Below are positions 31,647-35,414 of a stretch of DNA of 35,414 nt, in pieces. A model generated the notes under the pieces. The model was not told the origin of the DNA. It did no database searches and saw only the letters and a list, made by a program, of their open reading frames with translations. The position numbers and the translations under genes are program-made. Within the stretch, counting starts at the first letter, position 1. Each line of letters begins with the position of its first letter. Origin of the DNA: DATDAH01 sp036525535 (GTDB lineage Bacteria > Actinomycetota > Acidimicrobiia > Acidimicrobiales > DATDAH01); assembly GCA_036525535.1 (NCBI GenBank), contig DATDAH010000288.1:1-35414 (forward strand). The letters are read 5' to 3'.

Positions 31647-32777
31647 TCAGCCGCCGAGCAGGAAGCGGGCGTTGTCCCCGAACAGGCCGGGCGCCGCCTC
31701 GGGCCGGCAGCCGACCCGGTCGTAGTCGGGCAGCGGATCGGCGGTCCCCTCGGAGTGCGGGAAGTCGCTGCAGCACATGTAGAGGTCGCCGGACTTGGCC
31801 TCGAGCCGTTGCGGTTGCTCGTAGGAGAAGGAGGCCACCCGAACCTGGCGGGCCACGTACTCGCTCGGCCGCATCGACAGGGGGGCTGGCGGCCCGCCGT
31901 TCAGCGTGGTGGTGAAGTCCCAGCCCCCGTCGAGCATGAGCAGGTACATCGGGACCCAGATGGAGGACAGCTCGATGATGCCGAGGTGCAGGTCGGGGTG
32001 ACGGTCCAGGGTCCCGTTGACGATGAGGTCGGTGAGGGCGATGGCCGGCGGCGCCCAGAGGAACACCGACTCGATGACCGGGACGAAGCTGTCGTCGTCG
32101 GGGTAGAACGCGTCGTCCAGGACCCGGGGCTGGTCGGCCACGTGGAAGACGGGCGTGACGCCGTGGTCGACGAAGGCGTCCCAGAGATCGTCGAAGTCCG
32201 GATGGGAGAGGGGCCGACCGTCGACCGCGGCGGGGGCGACCATGGCCAGGCGCACGCCCGCCCTGTCGAGATCCTGCAGCTGCCGGCCCAGCCAGTCGGG
32301 GTCCCGGAAGGTCAGGTGGGCCACGGGATGCAGCCGGCCCGACCCCTCCTCGACCACCGCGGCGCACCACCGGTTCCAAGCCGCCATGTTCGCCGTGAGC
32401 GCGCCGAGCGAGCCGGACAGCGCCCGCTCCCAGAGAAGCCCGAAGTTCGGGAACAGCACGGCTTCGTCGACCCCCATGGCATCGAGGCGCCCGACCCGGG
32501 CCCTCGGCTCCCAGAGGTCGGCGACCAGCGCCTCGTCGTAGACGTAGTTGGCCGGCTCTCCCGCTCGGCGCCGACGGTTCAACTCGCCGATCGCCGCGGT
32601 GTCCCCCGGGATCTGGACGTCGGCCGCCCCGATCCGGCGACCGGCCCAGGTCAGCCAGGCGTGGCCGAGGTCGTCGTCGACGATGGCCAGCGCGTCGTCC
32701 CGCCAGGACGGCTCGATGTGGTCGGCCCAGAGCGTGCGGGGCTCGTAGAGGTGCTGGTCGACATCGATGATGCTCAC
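31647..32777 (-). CDS. Amidohydrolase family protein (Amidohydro_2 type)
   Basis: A 376-residue TIM-barrel metal hydrolase or decarboxylase of the ACMSD-like group. Metal ligands can be placed: DVDQHLYEP near residue 5, His in FHVADQP and Asp in CCSDFPHSEG near the C-terminus. The close ends (VDQHLYEP, then FGDNARFLLG) are typical of full-length members. Many act on aromatic carboxylic acids without oxygen; the substrate here is unknown. GTG 32777 has GAGCGGGG about ten bases upstream. It lies 13 bases after the lipase gene in the same direction. Confidence 0.85.
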   Translation of the reverse strand: MSIIDVDQHLYEPRTLWADHIEPSWRDDALAIVDDDLGHAWLTWAGRRIGAADVQIPGDTAAIGELNRRRRAGEPANYVYDEALVADLWEPRARVGRLDAMGVDEAVLFPNFGLLWERALSGSLGALTANMAAWNRWCAAVVEEGSGRLHPVAHLTFRDPDWLGRQLQDLDRAGVRLAMVAPAAVDGRPLSHPDFDDLWDAFVDHGVTPVFHVADQPRVLDDAFYPDDDSFVPVIESVFLWAPPAIALTDLIVNGTLDRHPDLHLGIIELSSIWVPMYLLMLDGGWDFTTTLNGGPPAPLSMRPSEYVARQVRVASFSYEQPQRLEAKSGDLYMCCSDFPHSEGTADPLPDYDRVGCRPEAAPGLFGDNARFLLGG

Positions 32778-32790
32778 GCCGTGACCCCGC

Positions 32791-33561
32791 TCAGACGGCG
32801 AAGCAGTTCAGGCCGATGGCCCGGTTGGCCAAGGCGTCCTGGATGCCGCTGTAGACGGTGCCGTCCAGGGCCAGACCCACGTGACCCACGATCCGCAGGA
32901 AGCAGGGGGACTGGACTCGGACGTTGACGTTGTTGCCGTCATCGGCCAGCCACCCGGTGCGGTACGGGATCACGACCTCGTCGTTGGCCGACACGATGTT
33001 CGTGTAGCGGACGGCGCCGATGGTGTCGTCGCCGGCGTTGAGGTTGGCCAGGTAGGTCGAGCCGATCGACATCTGCACGCAGGAGGTGATGCCGATGCAG
33101 TTGCCCAGGCCGAAGAGCTTGGCCACGTTGGCCACCGCCGTCCCGTAGTGCGGCGCCCCCAGGCTGATGAGGGCGTCGACCTCGGACGAACCGCCGAGGT
33201 GTTTGACGTAGTGGCGGGCGACCAGGCCGCCCTGGGAATGGCCGATGAGGTCGACCCGGGTGGCCCCGGTCTGGGCCCGGACCTGGTCGGCGTACGTGTT
33301 GAGCGCCTGCGCCGTGAGGGCGATGTCCTGGGTGCCCGCCGTCGGCAGTCCGAAGATGTAGGGCTGGTAGCCGTCGGCCCGCAGCCGAGCCGCCATCGGG
33401 GCATAGAAGATGCTCGCCGCGGGCTGGCCGGCGAAGGTGCCGGCCACGATGATCACCGGGTCCCGGGCCGGGACCGCCTCCGCCGCTCCCGCGCCGAAAG
33501 GCACCCCCACGACGATGGTCAGCAACGCCGCCAGCGCGGCGAGGACCCCCCGGACTCGCAT
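32791..33561 (-). CDS. Secreted triacylglycerol lipase-like alpha/beta hydrolase
   Basis: A 256-residue secreted lipase with a signal peptide (residues 1-28). The oxyanion region is IIVAGTFAGQPA and the nucleophile elbow is GHSQGG (Ser109). The acid is probably Asp194 (SANDEVVIP) and the base His227 (VGHVGL). Cys155/161 and Cys220/253 could form two disulfides. It fits the actinobacterial LipA/EstA-type (lipase class 2) group, which cleaves lipid esters. ATG 33561 has no Shine-Dalgarno sequence but TACTTT six bases upstream, so the transcript is probably leaderless. Confidence 0.88.
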   Translation of the reverse strand: MRVRGVLAALAALLTIVVGVPFGAGAAEAVPARDPVIIVAGTFAGQPAASIFYAPMAARLRADGYQPYIFGLPTAGTQDIALTAQALNTYADQVRAQTGATRVDLIGHSQGGLVARHYVKHLGGSSEVDALISLGAPHYGTAVANVAKLFGLGNCIGITSCVQMSIGSTYLANLNAGDDTIGAVRYTNIVSANDEVVIPYRTGWLADDGNNVNVRVQSPCFLRIVGHVGLALDGTVYSGIQDALANRAIGLNCFAV

Positions 33562-33567
33562 GCCCGC

Positions 33568-33573
33568 AAAGTA
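33568..33573 (-). promoter_or_regulatory. -10 box of a likely leaderless lipase transcript
   Basis: TACTTT on the minus strand, six bases before ATG 33561, which places the predicted transcript start at the start codon. Confidence 0.45.
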
Positions 33574-33636
33574 CTCGCTGGCGCCCCGGCCGCTCCGGTG
33601 AGCCGAATCCCCCGCAGGGCGGCCCCGGGCCGCTCG

Positions 33637-33642
33637 TAGCCT
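33637..33642 (+). promoter_or_regulatory. -10 box of a likely leaderless ABC-F transcript
   Basis: TAGCCT eight bases before GTG 33651; no Shine-Dalgarno sequence lies between. No convincing -35 box is seen. Confidence 0.4.
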
Positions 33643-33650
33643 GACCGGCC

Positions 33651-35414
<1,764 letters not shown>

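Overview
The window is very GC-rich, almost gap-free DNA from an actinobacterium. I infer the class Acidimicrobiia from the style of the genes: Thr/Pro/Asp-rich secreted lipoproteins, many GTG starts and ATGA/GTGA gene overlaps, a GPGG-motif mini membrane protein, a GerMN/Gmad2 lipoprotein, and several SDR, CoA-transferase and acyl-CoA-synthetase genes. I see no rRNA, tRNA, CRISPR array, insertion sequence or phage gene. No stretch longer than about 130 bases lacks a gene.

Layout. 1-1868 (minus): an acyl-CoA synthetase broken by an in-frame TAG, a 47-residue GPGG membrane protein and a GerMN-Gmad2 lipoprotein. 1902-6602 (plus): a PAS-GAF-GAF-SpoIIE phosphatase, a 60-residue single-pass protein and a membrane-anchored M1 metallopeptidase, joined by 4-base overlaps, then an SDR. 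6673-12020 (minus): ECF sigma factor, zinc-finger anti-sigma factor with a large outer domain, M15-type peptidase, and a secreted protein with four neocarzinostatin-type domains. A beta-propeller-like lipoprotein diverges at 12156. Between them I read two divergent ECF-type promoters (GAACC, 16-base spacer, CGTCT on both strands) whose -35 boxes form one palindrome.

13507-17663 (plus): a GlxA-type regulator, a paralogous isonitrile-hydratase-like enzyme, then an operator-controlled operon of SDR, QueA-like protein and SufR-like regulator. 17672-18973 (minus): a five-helix membrane protein with a His-rich linker. 19064-21597 (minus): an amidohydrolase and a CoA-transferase with permuted motif order, divergent from a limonene-epoxide-hydrolase-like protein and a PHB-depolymerase-like lipoprotein (21695-23136). 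23215-24173 (minus): an SDR coupled to an internally deleted alpha/beta-hydrolase remnant. 24267-26750: an RND/MMPL exporter. 26754-28347: an XRE-cupin regulator divergent from an EamA transporter. 28437-29126: an SGNH lipoprotein. 29193-33561 (minus): a lipase, amidohydrolase, DUF1214 and sulfotransferase cluster. 33651-end: an ABC-F ATPase that runs off the window.

The strongest candidates for something undescribed are two. One is the ECF envelope module at 6673-13400, with paired promoters and a four-domain neocarzinostatin-fold product. The other is a small family of interspersed palindromes at 11229, 23151 and 29134. One copy is translated inside the anti-sigma factor, and the two outer arms of another carry a compensatory two-base change.
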